From: Holothuria scabra
Taxonomy: Eukaryota > Echinodermata > Holothuroidea > Aspidochirotida > Holothuriidae
NCBI GenBank assembly: GCA_037179385.1
Contig: CM074179.1
Coordinates: 31,439,903-31,503,902 of the forward strand
Length of the DNA stretch: 64,000 bases
Reading direction: 5' to 3'
This document shows positions 52,431 to 64,000 of this stretch, piece after piece. Under the pieces are notes generated by a model. That model searched no databases. It saw only the letters and a list, made by a program, of their open reading frames with translations, and was not told where the DNA came from. The number at the start of each line of letters is the position of its first letter. The stretch's first letter is position 1. Both the position numbers and the translations under genes were made by a program.

Positions 52431-55400
52431 ACACAAGCTTCAGATTTTCAAATGCAAGGAAGCCATTTTTTCGAGATATTTATATCAGTATCGTCGAATG
52501 ATTTTAACATGCATGATGGTATTCAGTAAGCCCAACAAACTACAAGTCGGACCCGGCGACCTACTTTAGATCTTTCTGATAAGAAGGGCAGACTCTTCAA
52601 TAGGAACCAAAGAATCTATCGTTTAATTACAATTCTTTATCTAAGCTTCAGGTTTTCAAATATGTGTTAGAAATGGCAAAAGGTTTTAGTATTTTTTCCA
52701 CTTTCGGTCGATACTCCTCACCAACAATGGAAAAGAAGCCAACTTTAATCACCCCGACTTTCTACATAGTTTTGCTCTTAAAAGGTAGACCAGCTAATAA
52801 AAGCCCAATTTTTTTCATTTAAGCCTTACCAAATGTCCACGTTTCCTTCCGTTAAATTTTAAACTTTTTTCAACATTGGCTCTGAATTGTAGAATCTTTG
52901 CTCAGGTAAAATGTTTTGGGCAAGTTGGAGTTTAAGTTTCGTCTGAAAGCATTCTATAATAAAATGAATAACCTCAAAGAGTTTCAGTCGCGGTCTCTCT
53001 TACAACTGTTTGGATTTTTATTCTATAAAAGGCAGATTCTTCAACAAAAACCCCGATTGCTTTAATGGTCTTTATAAAACGCAAAATTTCTTCCAAAAAT
53101 TTCAAATTTTCTTCAAAAGAAGTTACTGGTTTTGTTAAATATTTGTTAAAAAGGAAACCCAAAATTTCGACGCGCTACGCGGGCCTTCAGTTATGCCAGC
53201 CACGTCTCATCAGGAACTCATCACCTTTATTGGGGCCTCGAAATGCTGGCCCCCTTATCGGGGAGCTTCCCTCCCCAGTCGGAAAATATTGTGGCCACCT
53301 CTGCAATCGAAGTCTTTTGTAATTCACGCTCTCTCTCTCAACAGGATCTTTTAACTAGCAGAACAGTTCTTCCCATCATATCCCAGACCTGCCGACTAGG
53401 GCCGCCAGTAGTGTCTCATATTTAGAGGTGTGTTGGTCCAAAATTCCGACTGGCTCGATGCTTTTCCAACTAAACGGAGAAGCCACCAGGCCAGTAAATT
53501 CGAACAATATTGTATGAATGTATAAAATATAAATGCCTAACGAGGCTGAAGACTATCTGAGCGGAGCACCTGGCATCGGTAAACATTTGGGCTCTTTATA
53601 CACAGGCAGGTGCGGGTTCAAGGTGGGGCCCCTACCGCCTCAACCCTCCCCTTCCCTCCGCCACATCAAAAATAAAACATACGGGACATTTTAGCAGTGC
53701 AACTCCCTCACACCCCTGTTTTCTCTTAAGTCAGCTCAACCCTCCTCCACCCTTTGCCGGGCCCCTCCCCTTTTGGAATGTCTGGATGCGCGCCTGACCG
53801 GGGTACACTTCTGTCTGCCTTTGTAATCTTAAAACAGGCAGCTTTAATACCTTACCACTTATAATCATCTCACAACATTTTGCAGCTTCCGCCTGAATGA
53901 TATTCTACCATTAGGGCAAACCTATGTCAAAACTATATGAAGTGAAACTGAGGAGGTCCTACGTGTACTTGATTCTGATAAGCTGCTAGAATGTGTGGCC
54001 AAATATTATCATTTTGTTTTTGAATCATGAAAAGTTTAGAGTGACTATGACGTTTTCTTTATTTTTCGAGCTAACTCTTGAAAAATTCAGGCACGCTTCA
54101 CAGTTTTAAGTGATTTCAAGCATGTCGTATTGTTTAAGACGAAAAGGTTACCAGATGTTTTTAAACCTCTGCCAGCAAAATTTTGGCTTTCGGGAAAGGG
54201 ATGGAATGCAAAATTTTCCTACATTCCATTGCATGTTTTAACAACCAGCTTGACCACCAATCTAGGCTAGTTCCCCAATATCAGAGAGATGCCAGTTTCA
54301 GAATCTTTATTGAGGTATTGAATTAAACAACAAAACCCATTTCCAATTCACGAGGCGACGAGGCGATCCGTCCTCCGACTAGTGTCCGACTCGAAAAGAT
54401 TTTAACATTTTCTGCTATGCGTCTGCGTGAGTTGTTTTTATATCAAAATGTATATGTATGAAAACTTTTGAGTACAGTACATGGTCCAAAGCACGAGGAA
54501 AAAAAGCCGTGGCCGTTCCAAAGTAAACCAATTCAAGTGGGTATAAATTTTTTTAAAACCTCCGTTCAGTATCTAAAAGGCGTGAAACGCGAAAAAATTT
54601 GGGGCGCAAAAATTTCGTTAAGTTGATTGCCATTTGTGAAAGAACATGGTCAAAATTAATTCTTGGTAGAAAAACCCATCTGGCCTCAAATTTCCCTATC
54701 TCTACTGAAATACAGCCTAAAAAATGGAAAAAATGGAAAAAATGGAAAACTGGAAATCGAAGCAGGGAGCTGTTCGAAAGGAAGGACTTTTGCCCACGAA
54801 CAATCAACCATCATCGCTCATAATCACGCACAGCCTAATTAAGATACAGTATGTTTGAAATGAAAGTATTTTTTGCTACATCGACGAAAAACAGGATCGC
54901 GGAGCGGGCAAAAATTAGCTAACTTGAAGGATTTACGATTGTGAGTTTATGTTCTACATGTAAGTGCGGCACTTGATCTGCTTGGAAAAGTTGACATTGG
55001 TCCGGTCGTTAAAAACATGCTTTCTTAGACCGAGTATGAGAAAATTCCATCTGGTATTTTAAATTTCCCAGCTATCGTCGCTCTGGAGATTTTTTATGGG
55101 GTCGAGGGGGGGGGGGGGGGGGGTCGCGACGGCCCTAGATGCTGCCGACCTGCACATTACCAAACCGTTGAGATTTATATAAAAAAATCCTGGAGACTGG
55201 TACCTCAAACCTGTAGCCTGGGATTTTTAAAACTTTTTTCGTACCTGTTTGGTGCGATTGAAAAGTTCGCATGATCAAGCCGGGGTTACCAACTTCCACA
55301 GATTGGGGCCAAACTATAAGCTACCTGAAGTGCAGGGGAACACACCTATAGAACGATTATTATCTTTTTTATGAACAAATGCTGGAAGTAAATTTAAATA

Positions 55401-55765
55401 AAAAAAAACAGCTGTGTTTTAGGCTTACAAATTTTGAAACTTGAAATTGAGTCTTATTTTTCTTTCTTTTATTTTATTTTATTTACTTATTTCTTTATTT
55501 ATTTTTTAGAAGAACCTCCATTTTTAGAAGAACCCGCACTTTATATTAGTGATATCAAGATTGCTGCAACGAAGGAAGGTCTTTGGGGTACTGATACATA
55601 CAGGTTCTATCTTAGGCCTACCAAATGCTTTATAACGTCAATGAAAATTGGACAAACTCCGAAAATTTGTTGCATTTCTTAGACAAAGATTTAGAAGAAT
55701 GATTATTAGGAGGCTATATTACAGAAATTTGTAATTTTGTGAAAAAGACTTGTTTTGTTTTCAAG
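52431..55765. other. Intergenic stretch, no gene seen
   Basis: Low-information sequence with one 18-base G-run at about 55106-55123 and a short (atggaaaa)3 run at 54724-54748. Open frames here lack family features. Confidence 0.5.
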
Positions 55766-55938
55766 CAGGGTTGTTTGATTTAAATCACCTTGATTAAAAT
55801 TACGATTAAAATCATGATTTTAATTGAAAAAAATCATGATTTAAGAAAAATCTGATTTAAATCGATTTATTTGATTTAAATCACTGATTTAAATCATGAT
55901 TTTTAAAAAAAAAAAATAAAAAAAAATCAACAACCCTG
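55766..55938. mobile_element. 173-bp hAT-type MITE with perfect 8-bp target duplication
   Basis: Ends cagggttgtt and aacaaccctg are perfect inverted repeats. Flanks ttttcaag at 55758-55765 and 55939-55946 are an exact 8-bp direct repeat, the hAT hallmark. The interior is built of gatttaaatca palindromes. Confidence 0.92.
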
Positions 55939-55946
55939 TTTTCAAG

Positions 55947-56892
55947 TTTGTAAAGAAATTTGACGTGTAGGCTAGTAACTTAAAATACTGCTTTTATTGA
56001 AATGAAGAATCTGACTTTTAAGAGCAATTGTTCCTATAATTTTGAGGTAACTGATGTTTGTCACGTATTTTACCTTATCACCATCAAGACTATTCTAGGA
56101 AAATTCCCTAAATTTGTTTTTCCGATATTGGAAACGCACGGTTAAAATGATACATAGGTTCGGCCCAAGTTGCTTTATTTTGAAGAGAATGGGGAATCTT
56201 TGCGAGGAAGATTGTAAAAGTTGAGGTCAATTGCCCTCAAGCTTATCTTTCTCAGTTCCCCATTTTCCCTAGTGTGGAAAAATAATCAGATAATCTAGCC
56301 AGCTTCACGCTACAAAATCGGCACCTACAGAGCAAATCTCTGTGGCGCTTTTTCTATATTACAGTGCGCTTATCAGGGACAATTAAGTGACTGCCGTGAA
56401 GGCTCCGTAGGAAGCCCCGATGATAGTTCGCGGAGTGGAATTCCTTTTCTTCGTCCATCTCAAGGCCTCATTGCTACAAAAAAAAAAACATCGGAGGGGC
56501 GGCAGCTCAGCCAAAGGGGATTGCCGCAAGAGAGGTAGCCTTTGTCAAGGCGTCTCGGCCAACAATTGGCTTTATTTTATTTTCACCGTAGCGTGGCCTC
56601 ACATATCTGTCCGGTGTAGCTGTTCCAGGGGGTGTAAAACAGAGGAGGTAACAGCCAGTGTGTTTCCAGATGAAATGGGGGGGGGGGTACAAAATTTCGC
56701 TGGAACGACTCGACAGAGGCTACCACAGAGGTGCTACGCAGGCTAATCGGAGGATGGACAAAGGCATATGTATGAAAGCCTGTTATTGTCACCTATATAA
56801 ATATTTTCAACTGTAGTTAAAGATTAATTATCTACTCTGTATTTAAATCATCTGTAAATACAGATTATCTGTTATTAGGCCTACAGATTATT
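55947..56892. other. Intergenic, no gene seen
   Basis: No recognisable gene or repeat family. Short runs of A and G only. Confidence 0.5.
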
Positions 56893-57742
56893 CAGTGGCG
56901 GATTTAGGCGGGGGCGCACCCGGCGCGCGCCCCCCTAAAATTTTCCAAAGCTGATTTTTTTTTACTTTCACTAAATAGATCATTTAGCCTACTTGTTTCT
57001 ACATAATGTTCCATTATCTCATAATTTTCAAACTATGTTATTATAATTGTTACAAACTAATAGCAATTTAGAGCACACAGTTTAAGTTTTCCGATAAAAT
57101 GTCAGTAGATTGATATCAAAGTTCTCAACCCTATTTCGCACCACGCTTTATGTAGAACACTAAATGTTTTCCTACAATCCATTTGCTACTTGGGTTCATC
57201 AGATGTGGAGTTTTTTAATCAACGGAAATCCTCGTTAATGTCATCATACACTCTTCATGGAAAAACAAAAGAACCGTGAAAATGTCCATAGGATATAGCG
57301 CACCATCGATAACTGGATAATGGAAGTTCAAACTGTGTGTAAATGTAAATTATGTTATCAGTTGCAATCCCATTCCTTTCCAGGTAATTACGAGGAATTC
57401 GGGAACATTGGTCAATTTCGGGACATGTAGAATAGTGACAAAATTAATAATTTTTTTAATGAGAGAGTCGACTGAGTGCATTAGAATGTTTTGGCCATAA
57501 ATGTAATTTAACTAGTATTTTTCCTTTTACATTATATTATGGAAAAACTCTGCTATCCGAAGGGAGTGGAGACTGAATCTCAATGCCACTAATGAAATCA
57601 ATGAAAACACAAAGCGTTTAACAATGTTTATCTATCATGCACATGATAATAAAGTGGTAAAGTTCACCAAGCCAAAGAATTTGAAAGCTACTACGATCTC
57701 AAATGTGAACTTACAGCAGTGCATCGTATTCTTGGTCAGATA

Positions 57743-60702
57743 CTGTGGCGTAGCTACGTAGGGGGCTTGGGGGCTCGAGTCCCCACTGAATTGCCTAGCC
57801 CCCAGCCCCCCCCCTTACCGGCGACCTGGGAAAAAATTAAATTCATACTGGTCGCTGATAATATTCAATCCGGGCTACCCGACTACTATGACATAGATGC
57901 ACTTGCGATAGATCCACGCAGCGGCAGAGTATTCCGCAATTGTGCCCTGTTCTGAATTTCGGAATAAATTCGGGTAGACTGTAACAAGCTTCGGAATCTC
58001 TTGAATTTTTACTCGTCGAGTTTCTGGATAAATAATTTTCCAGCAGATCTGGAGTGGCTGAAATTGGCTACCTTGGTGTGGATCAGTTTGCTCCTAGCAT
58101 CTGGCCTGTTTCTATCCAACTGTAGGATTTTTTCAATTCCTGGGGATGCACAAATTTGTTCCAAAATCATAGTCAAATATTGTTGGAAGGTATTTGCACT
58201 TTGCACGTACGGTCATTGCTGCCAGTCATGGCCAGTGCGACAACCAAATCCATGTTGGGTCAATGCAGTCTCAAGGGTTGCAACCTTACCACTATTACCT
58301 CACAGGACCTCACTTAGATCTTGGGTAGAGTGGACATACCCAGTGGTGTCCGAGACGGGGCAGGGTGAAGACTATCCCAAATTTCCGCAAAAATCGGACA
58401 GGAATTTGGGAAAAATTCGGGCAGGAATTTGGGAAAAATTCGGACGGCCCTAAATTTTGTTAAAGTGTGATATTTTTTCAGAATATTCCTAAATGTTACC
58501 GAAATCTTGAAAAGATATGCCTGAAAAAGGAGAGAAACGTCATATAGTCGCAATCATATTTTCATGAAAAACCAAGTCAAGATTTTAAAAAAATTGCTAC
58601 ACCTTCGGGCAGCGCCAAAAGCTATTTTTCGTGACTTTAACTTCACAGATAATCACAATACAATGCCCGAAATTGTCGAAAATCCAAATTCTTTCAAGCA
58701 TTTGCCCGAAAATGGAAAAGTATCATAGTTAGGGCAACATTGTAACGAAAAATCAAACAGATAAAAAAAAATCGCCACACATTTGGGAAGCCTGTGGCTT
58801 AAACAGTTTAAAGAAACAATCATTCTTGAGCCTTCTTTTAAATCCTGTATTACACAATACTCTAAATGCACTGTAAACAATTACGATAGATTTACAGGTA
58901 CAAAAAATAAAGGGATTAATAAGGATTACAGAAAAGTTCTGGAAACTTATTACCAGAACTTTTATGTAATCGTTATGTTTCTCTTTATTTTTTGATCTGT
59001 AAATTTACAGCGATTTTGTACCATTTTTTACAGTGTGGCCGATTATTTTAATAGCTTCAAATCTTTGCCGAAAAACAGGAAACGCTATATTTAAAGTAAC
59101 ATTTTCATGGAAAATAAAAAAGATCTGCGACACATTTGGTCAGAATGTGAAAAAGGTTTTCATCATCCGCACTTCATACTGTAGTGTTGCAAAAAAATGC
59201 CCGAAATGGTCAAATATTCGGGCAAAGGTTAAAAAAGCTGGGACGTTTTCAATTGCCAAATCAATTGAATGGGCAGACAGGAGGGTGTTCAAGTGCCCAA
59301 GAGTTTGTCATCTATCCTTCTCTACAGCCAAATACGGACAAAGGAAATGAAAATCGGGTAATTTGTTTTTCGATACTTTAATGTCTTCTCATAAGTCTGC
59401 TTGAAAATTAAAACACACCTTGTAAGGTTACATTTTTCAAAAGGTAAAATCATGTATATAGTCGTAAGTTCGCCACACACAACTTTATCAATATATATTT
59501 AATTTAGTACCAATACCAAAAGAGTAAAATTCATTACCAAGTTTTCCATTCCGTTTTGTAGTTTTCCCCCGAAACTATGCGGGACCATTTCATCGATTGG
59601 TAGTGATACATTTTATCTGGTAACTTTCTGATCAAATAGCGACTGCTTAGATCCCCTTGTAAGCCTGGGAAATGTCATTTTCGACTGTCTCAGGGGTCTG
59701 ATTTTTCAAAATTTTCTGTTCACTCCGCACCAACCAGTGGTGAAGCTCCCCGTAGGGAGTCTTTCTAGCAGCATTTTACTTTCAGGTGAACATTTTTTTG
59801 CAAACGGAACATCGAAATAGCGACTGCTTAGACCTCCCTATAAGCATAGGAAATGACATTTTTGACTGTCTGAAGGGTCAAATTTTTCAAAAATTTCCTG
59901 TACGTTTCGCCCCAACGTGTGGTGGTGCTCCAATTAGACCGCTTCAAAGCAGAATAGAATTTAAGTTTCAAGTGAACATTTTTTACAAGTGGAAGCTCAA
60001 AATAGCGACTGCTCAGATCCCCCTATAAGCCCGGGAAATGTCATTTTCATCTGTCTGAGGGGTCGGATATTTCAACATTTTCTGTACGCTTCGCGCCAAT
60101 TAATGGTGGTGGTCCGCCTAGTCTCTTTCGGCTAAATTTCAGTTTGGAGTAAACGTTTTCAGCAATTGAAACTTAAAATATCGACTGCTTGGATCCCCTT
60201 TATAAGCCTGGGAAATGTCATTTTCGACTGTCTGAGAGGTACGAATTTTCGAATTTTCTAGACGCTCAGCTTTGCCTGTCCTACGGGAAGAATTAAAATT
60301 TCTGGCAAATATACTCTGCCCTCAAACTGAAATGCTCCCCTATGCCTATGGAAATACCTTACTGGGGAGAACAATGCTTGCATCATACAGCAGGATTCCT
60401 GATTTGCAATCCTAGCATACATAGTTCAGAGGAGTAATGAACTGAGCTAATCAGTATCTCAAAAGTGTGTTTGAATCTGAGAAAAATCACAAATTTTCCT
60501 CACCAGAATTAGAGACAATTAAACCTGGCAAATGCCATTTCTAGCCATCTGGGAGGTGTTGATATTCAAAATTTTCTCTGTACGCTGCGCGCCAACCGCT
60601 AGTGGCGCTGCGCTTAGTTACTAAACTCCAGCCCCTACAAAAGTATCCAGCCCCCTAAGCCCCCCCCCCCCCCCGGAAGAAAAAATCCTAGCTACGCCAC
60701 TG
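57743..60702. mobile_element. 2960-bp hAT-like element with perfect 8-bp target duplication
   Basis: Left end ctgtggcgtagctacg, right end ctagctacgccactg: inverted repeats with one mismatch at the second base. Both ends continue into matching G-run/C-run sequence. Flanks gtcagata at 57735-57742 and 60703-60710 are identical. The interior has no recognisable transposase: the longest frame (150 codons at 58001) has no family motif. It carries about four diverged ~180-bp tandem units near its right part. Confidence 0.93.
59630..60290. repeat. ~180-bp diverged tandem repeats inside the hAT-like element
   Basis: Units start at gcgactgcttagatcc near 59639, 59820, 60005 and 60181 (spacing 181, 185, 176). 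Each contains aagcctgggaaatg.cattt, gactgtctgaggggtc and a cgctccgcgccaa-like block. Further single copies are near 60530 and, in the outer element, 61070-61180. Confidence 0.82.
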
Positions 60703-61254
60703 GTCAGATATTTTCACCATCGTCTTTGAAGCTGTTGGAGAACCCAAAATTCAATTCTTTCAGTTTTTTACGTTCATAGAATTATAGGTTGTAACGAATT
60801 TTTATTCAAAATTTAAAAGGAAAGATTCTCCTCCCTTTACCTTGTTTGAGGATCCCCTTATCTTTAGACCACATATTCCGGACCTACAACATTACGAAAC
60901 ATTTTTGGAAAGATATTTTATCAAAAGTGTTTAAAGCGTGATCTTAGCTTAAATCAAGATCTACCAAATTTTGGTTTAGTTCATGAAGTAAGTTTTTGCA
61001 ATTTTCTCACTTTTAATTGAGGGGAATATTTTTTTGGCACACAAAAACTCAAAGTCACGACTTCTTAGGTTCTACTTACAAGCCTGGGAAATGCCATTTC
61101 CGGCTATCTGAGGGGTCGCGATTTTTTAAAATTTTCTGTACGCCCCGCGCCAACTGATGGTGGCGCTCCGCTTAGATACTCGTTCGGGCAGATGATCGAC
61201 CATCAGCGCCCCCCCCCTCCCCCTAACGCAAAATCCTAGATCCGCCCTGTTATT

Positions 61255-63829
61255 AACCTGTAATAACAGATTGTAGAGTCTGTATATACAGATTAACGAT
61301 TTGATTTGTTAATACCGATTTGAAATATTTGTATAGAAGGCACTAATGGGTTTCCGTACATATGAGTATGACATCATGATACTGTCAATTCATGATTCGA
61401 TGGCTGAATGATGTAAACTTAACTTTTTTTCTACTGCATGCACTGCAGAGCTGGGCGATCGGTACGGTGCCTTTATGTTGGGATGCCCTGCCGGTAACCG
61501 AAAACAACTGAACCACTGAAAATTGCTGGTTGGAAAGTTGTGGAAAATGTAAGTGTTCTTATGTTTGTGCAACGTTTTAAATAGCGTTATTGCAGTTTTT
61601 ATCAGAAGGAAATGGTTGTTTACTGTTCCTTACTGGAGACCAATTGTTGATGCCAGGCCTTTACTACAGCCATTGTCAGTTTTGCTGTGTAATTTGCCAC
61701 AGTAACAATAACAGCTAGCCTAGGCTAACGTTAGTACTTACTGTAGGCTGTAGCTAGTGAAACTCAAGGGGGTCATTCAGGGATTAACAGGCCCAGAACA
61801 GCAACAAAGTAAATTGTCACTTTTATTAGCTCACTGTCTCGATAATTTGTGTTGCTGCAAATTAGCTGCAGCCACATGTAACCCAGTTTCTCCACTCCCT
61901 TAATTACACCTGTCCTGGAACTCGGTCCGTCTCACAGTTTATAAACCAAACCGTTCCTGTGTAAAAAATTTGAATCACCCACACTGACACTGAGGCTTTT
62001 GTGTCACTATAAACTTGACAGATTTGGACATTTACTTGTAACAATGAAAAATCCCATGGGTTGTTAGAATAGTTTTGAAAAAAAACACCACCCATGTCCA
62101 GAAAAATACCCTTAGACTAAGAACAATCTCGTCAGGAATTGTTTAATTCTCAGTTCTATTTAGCCTATATGCCCATTTTTAAGCATTTGAAAATGACTGT
62201 GAAGGTTGACATTTCATAGCACTTTATCTCAGAATGTGACTCCCTTTTTGCCAGCACTTATTTCTATTGTATCAGAATGGTAACCAAATCTGCTGCTAAT
62301 TGGAGTAATGAACCAGTGGTCGGGTACTATAGGCCTAATTGGGAACCGCAGTTTTTCCCTAAAAACTGTGGTAGCCATGATGGATCTCCTTAAAGGTTCA
62401 TAGCCCGTAATGTTTTGCTTCCAATTTCCTTCATTATATTTTCATGTTAGAATCAATGAAGGTCTAGATGTACAATCGAGCATATGGCCTCAACGGTAGT
62501 TTACACAAGCAGAGTATTATAGTGGTATTAGCATTACCACCTCTGGTACAGTGCTCGTTCTGTGTTTGTGTTGTTTTGTACAACAGTATTGAATATTCGT
62601 CCAAAAAAAACACTCTTATGGGTTGGGATACTGACTAGTGCAGATGAAGTGGAATAATTCCTGCCCATTGTTAATTTTTGTATTTTTAGTCATTTTTTTA
62701 TGGAAATTGAGCAAAATTTAGCAGAATTTTCCAGTGAGGATTGTTTATTTGTCCTCACTCTTCATATGGACTGTTTTAACTAAACTGGTTCTGTGAAAAG
62801 TTTGGTCAGAATACTGTATGTAGGCCAACATTTCCCTTTTGTCGAACACAAAGTATTGATCACTTTAATAGGGTGGTGGTACTGTAGCTGTGTGCTGTTT
62901 CATTGAACTTCAATACATTTACAAATAAGAGCTCTCACTCTTCATCTAGTTGAGCATTCAAAAAATCATAATCCTCACAGTAATTTCAGGTCAGTGACGG
63001 TGTGTGATCACACTTCGATGCTTTAAAATTCAAGGCCCCTTCTACAGGCTATTGTCAATATATATCTGACAAATTGTTACTCTTAGTCTTATCTTGGTCT
63101 TGCAAGGGCTACCCGCCCCCTACTGTAGGTTAATAGTATTAGTAGATCATGTTTTCTCATATACCGTCTTGTATACAGTATAGCTGCCCTCATTCAGAGT
63201 AGGCCTAAGTTTGCAGGTGGCAAGACCTGCCCCTCTGGACATGGCACAGATACTGTACTTAGAGCAGGGTTGCCAGCTCAGACCATTTTGAGAGCCAAGT
63301 AATTTGTTATCATCGTCCTGAGGGAGCTGTCTAAGGGGAGTCAGTGCCCCCTTTTCTTTAAAGATTTTTTTTTGCAGATTGGAGAGTGCTTTGAAACTGA
63401 AACCAGGAATTATCACTTAGTTCTAAGTGAGAATTTTATTCAGTTAGGGTAAGAAATTTGTGACGCACAGTGATGCTGAAAGTAATGGCCAGTACCAGGG
63501 GAGATTCTAAGAGCTGTATAGGCATGGCCTGGTGCACCCAGCATGGTGACAACCCTGCAGTAGGCCCCTACAGTATTTTGATCTTTGCATGCTTAGACTA
63601 AATAGTTAAATTTAGATTCTCTTTATGATCATCTCATCTTTTTATGGCTTTGTTTTTTTTCCATATTTTTATGACTTTTTTTTCATCTGGAAACCATGTT
63701 GCAAGAGCATGTAAAAATTTTTAAGGTTTTGGCCCAAAGACTTTCATTCTGTACGTTGCGTAACACGTTGGTTCAAAAGATTGCGTTGTAGGCTTCAGAT
63801 AGAAAAGACTGTACAGCCTTAGACAAGCG
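61255..63829. other. Intergenic, no gene seen
   Basis: Contains repeat D copy 2 (62196-62386). Otherwise AT-rich sequence with many ctacagta motifs; no coding signal found. Confidence 0.5.
62196..62386. repeat. Dispersed repeat D, copy 2
   Basis: Matches 43515-43752 in order: catttcatagcactttatctc, gccagcacttatttc, taattgggaaccgcag, tttttccct and gtagccatga. Confidence 0.55.
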
Positions 63830-64000
63830 TGGAGAAAGATATGTTTTGAAGAAATGACAGAATCTCACAATTCCCATCTTATCTCTTCAAAGTGATTGCA
63901 TAATAGAACATTATTGCCTATCCCCAGGTTAATTGACCTGGAAGAACTTCTAGTAATTTTCGTGATTGAGGAGAAATATTGTCACATGACTCTCAAGAAC
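63830..64000. repeat. Dispersed repeat H, copy 3 (cut by window edge)
   Basis: catcttatctcttcaaagtg, cccaggttaa and aatattgtcacatgactc match copies at 8200 and 10240. The copy runs out of the window. Confidence 0.55.

Larger units (their letters stand above)
56893..61249. mobile_element. Outer hAT-like element, interrupted by a nested insertion
   Basis: Left end cagtggcggatttaggcggg, right end aaatcctagatccgccctg: an imperfect inverted repeat. Flanks ttatt at 56888-56892 and 61250-61254 form a 5-bp direct repeat. Subtracting the nested 2960-bp element and one 8-bp duplicate leaves about 1.39 kb. No transposase ORF, so non-autonomous. Confidence 0.75.

Noticed and set aside
55081..55140. G-rich tract as a possible promoter or quadruplex of note
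   Set aside because: A plain homopolymer of 18 G without spaced G-runs or neighbouring gene; likely slippage.
58001..58453. 150-codon frame in the hAT-like element as possible transposase
   Set aside because: No hAT dimerisation or BED-finger motif; the repeated NLGK-type end reflects a DNA repeat (gaatttgggaaaaattcgg twice).

Overview
This is a stretch of animal nuclear genome, AT-rich, with long introns and many transposon remnants. The one gene I can establish is the 3' two-thirds of a Ligand of Numb-protein X (LNX1/LNX2-type) gene on the + strand, in ten exons between 4529 and 35749. All ten exons have GT..AG borders and their codon phases join into one 435-residue C-terminal fragment with four PDZ domains and a stop codon. 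The RING finger and the 5' end are not in the window and should lie upstream of base 1. Abundant short motifs such as TACAGTA and AGGCCTA, tRNA-type SINEs, CR1/L2-like retroelements and hAT-like elements suggest a marine deuterostome invertebrate. An echinoderm, perhaps a sea cucumber, is my best guess, but this is inference.

Layout. 1-4528: intron or 5' flank with two SINE copies and two almost identical 195-bp inverted-terminal-repeat elements. 4529-12594: exons for the first part of PDZ1. 16819-19860: end of PDZ1 and most of PDZ2, including a 31-nt exon. 20958-25386: end of PDZ2, linker and start of PDZ3. 30911-35749: end of PDZ3, a linker with a Trp-rich motif, and PDZ4 with the stop. The introns hold two tandem arrays: about nine ~145-bp units at 22.8-24.1 kb, several carrying perfect nuclear-receptor DR1-type sequences, and 27 copies of a 52-bp unit at 29.07-30.47 kb. 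A second, inverted copy of the 145-bp family lies at 26.1-27.3 kb, so the PDZ3 exon at 25267 sits between inverted repeats.

35.75-64 kb: no confident host gene. It contains the likely 3' UTR, dispersed repeats, a broken and 5'-truncated CR1/L2-like non-LTR retrotransposon (46.4-48.5 kb, minus strand), retroelement tail relics at 43.9-44.4 kb, a 180-bp foldback element, an A-rich segment with an unexplained 121-codon ORF (48.9-50.7 kb), a 173-bp hAT-type miniature element with a perfect 8-bp target duplication (55.8 kb), and one 2.96-kb hAT-like element (57743-60702, perfect 8-bp target duplication) nested inside a larger related one (56893-61249).

The encoded protein is expected to be a PDZ scaffold and, with its upstream RING domain, an E3 ubiquitin ligase acting on Numb-type and other PDZ-ligand proteins. 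The rest of the window is mostly a record of transposon activity around and inside this gene.
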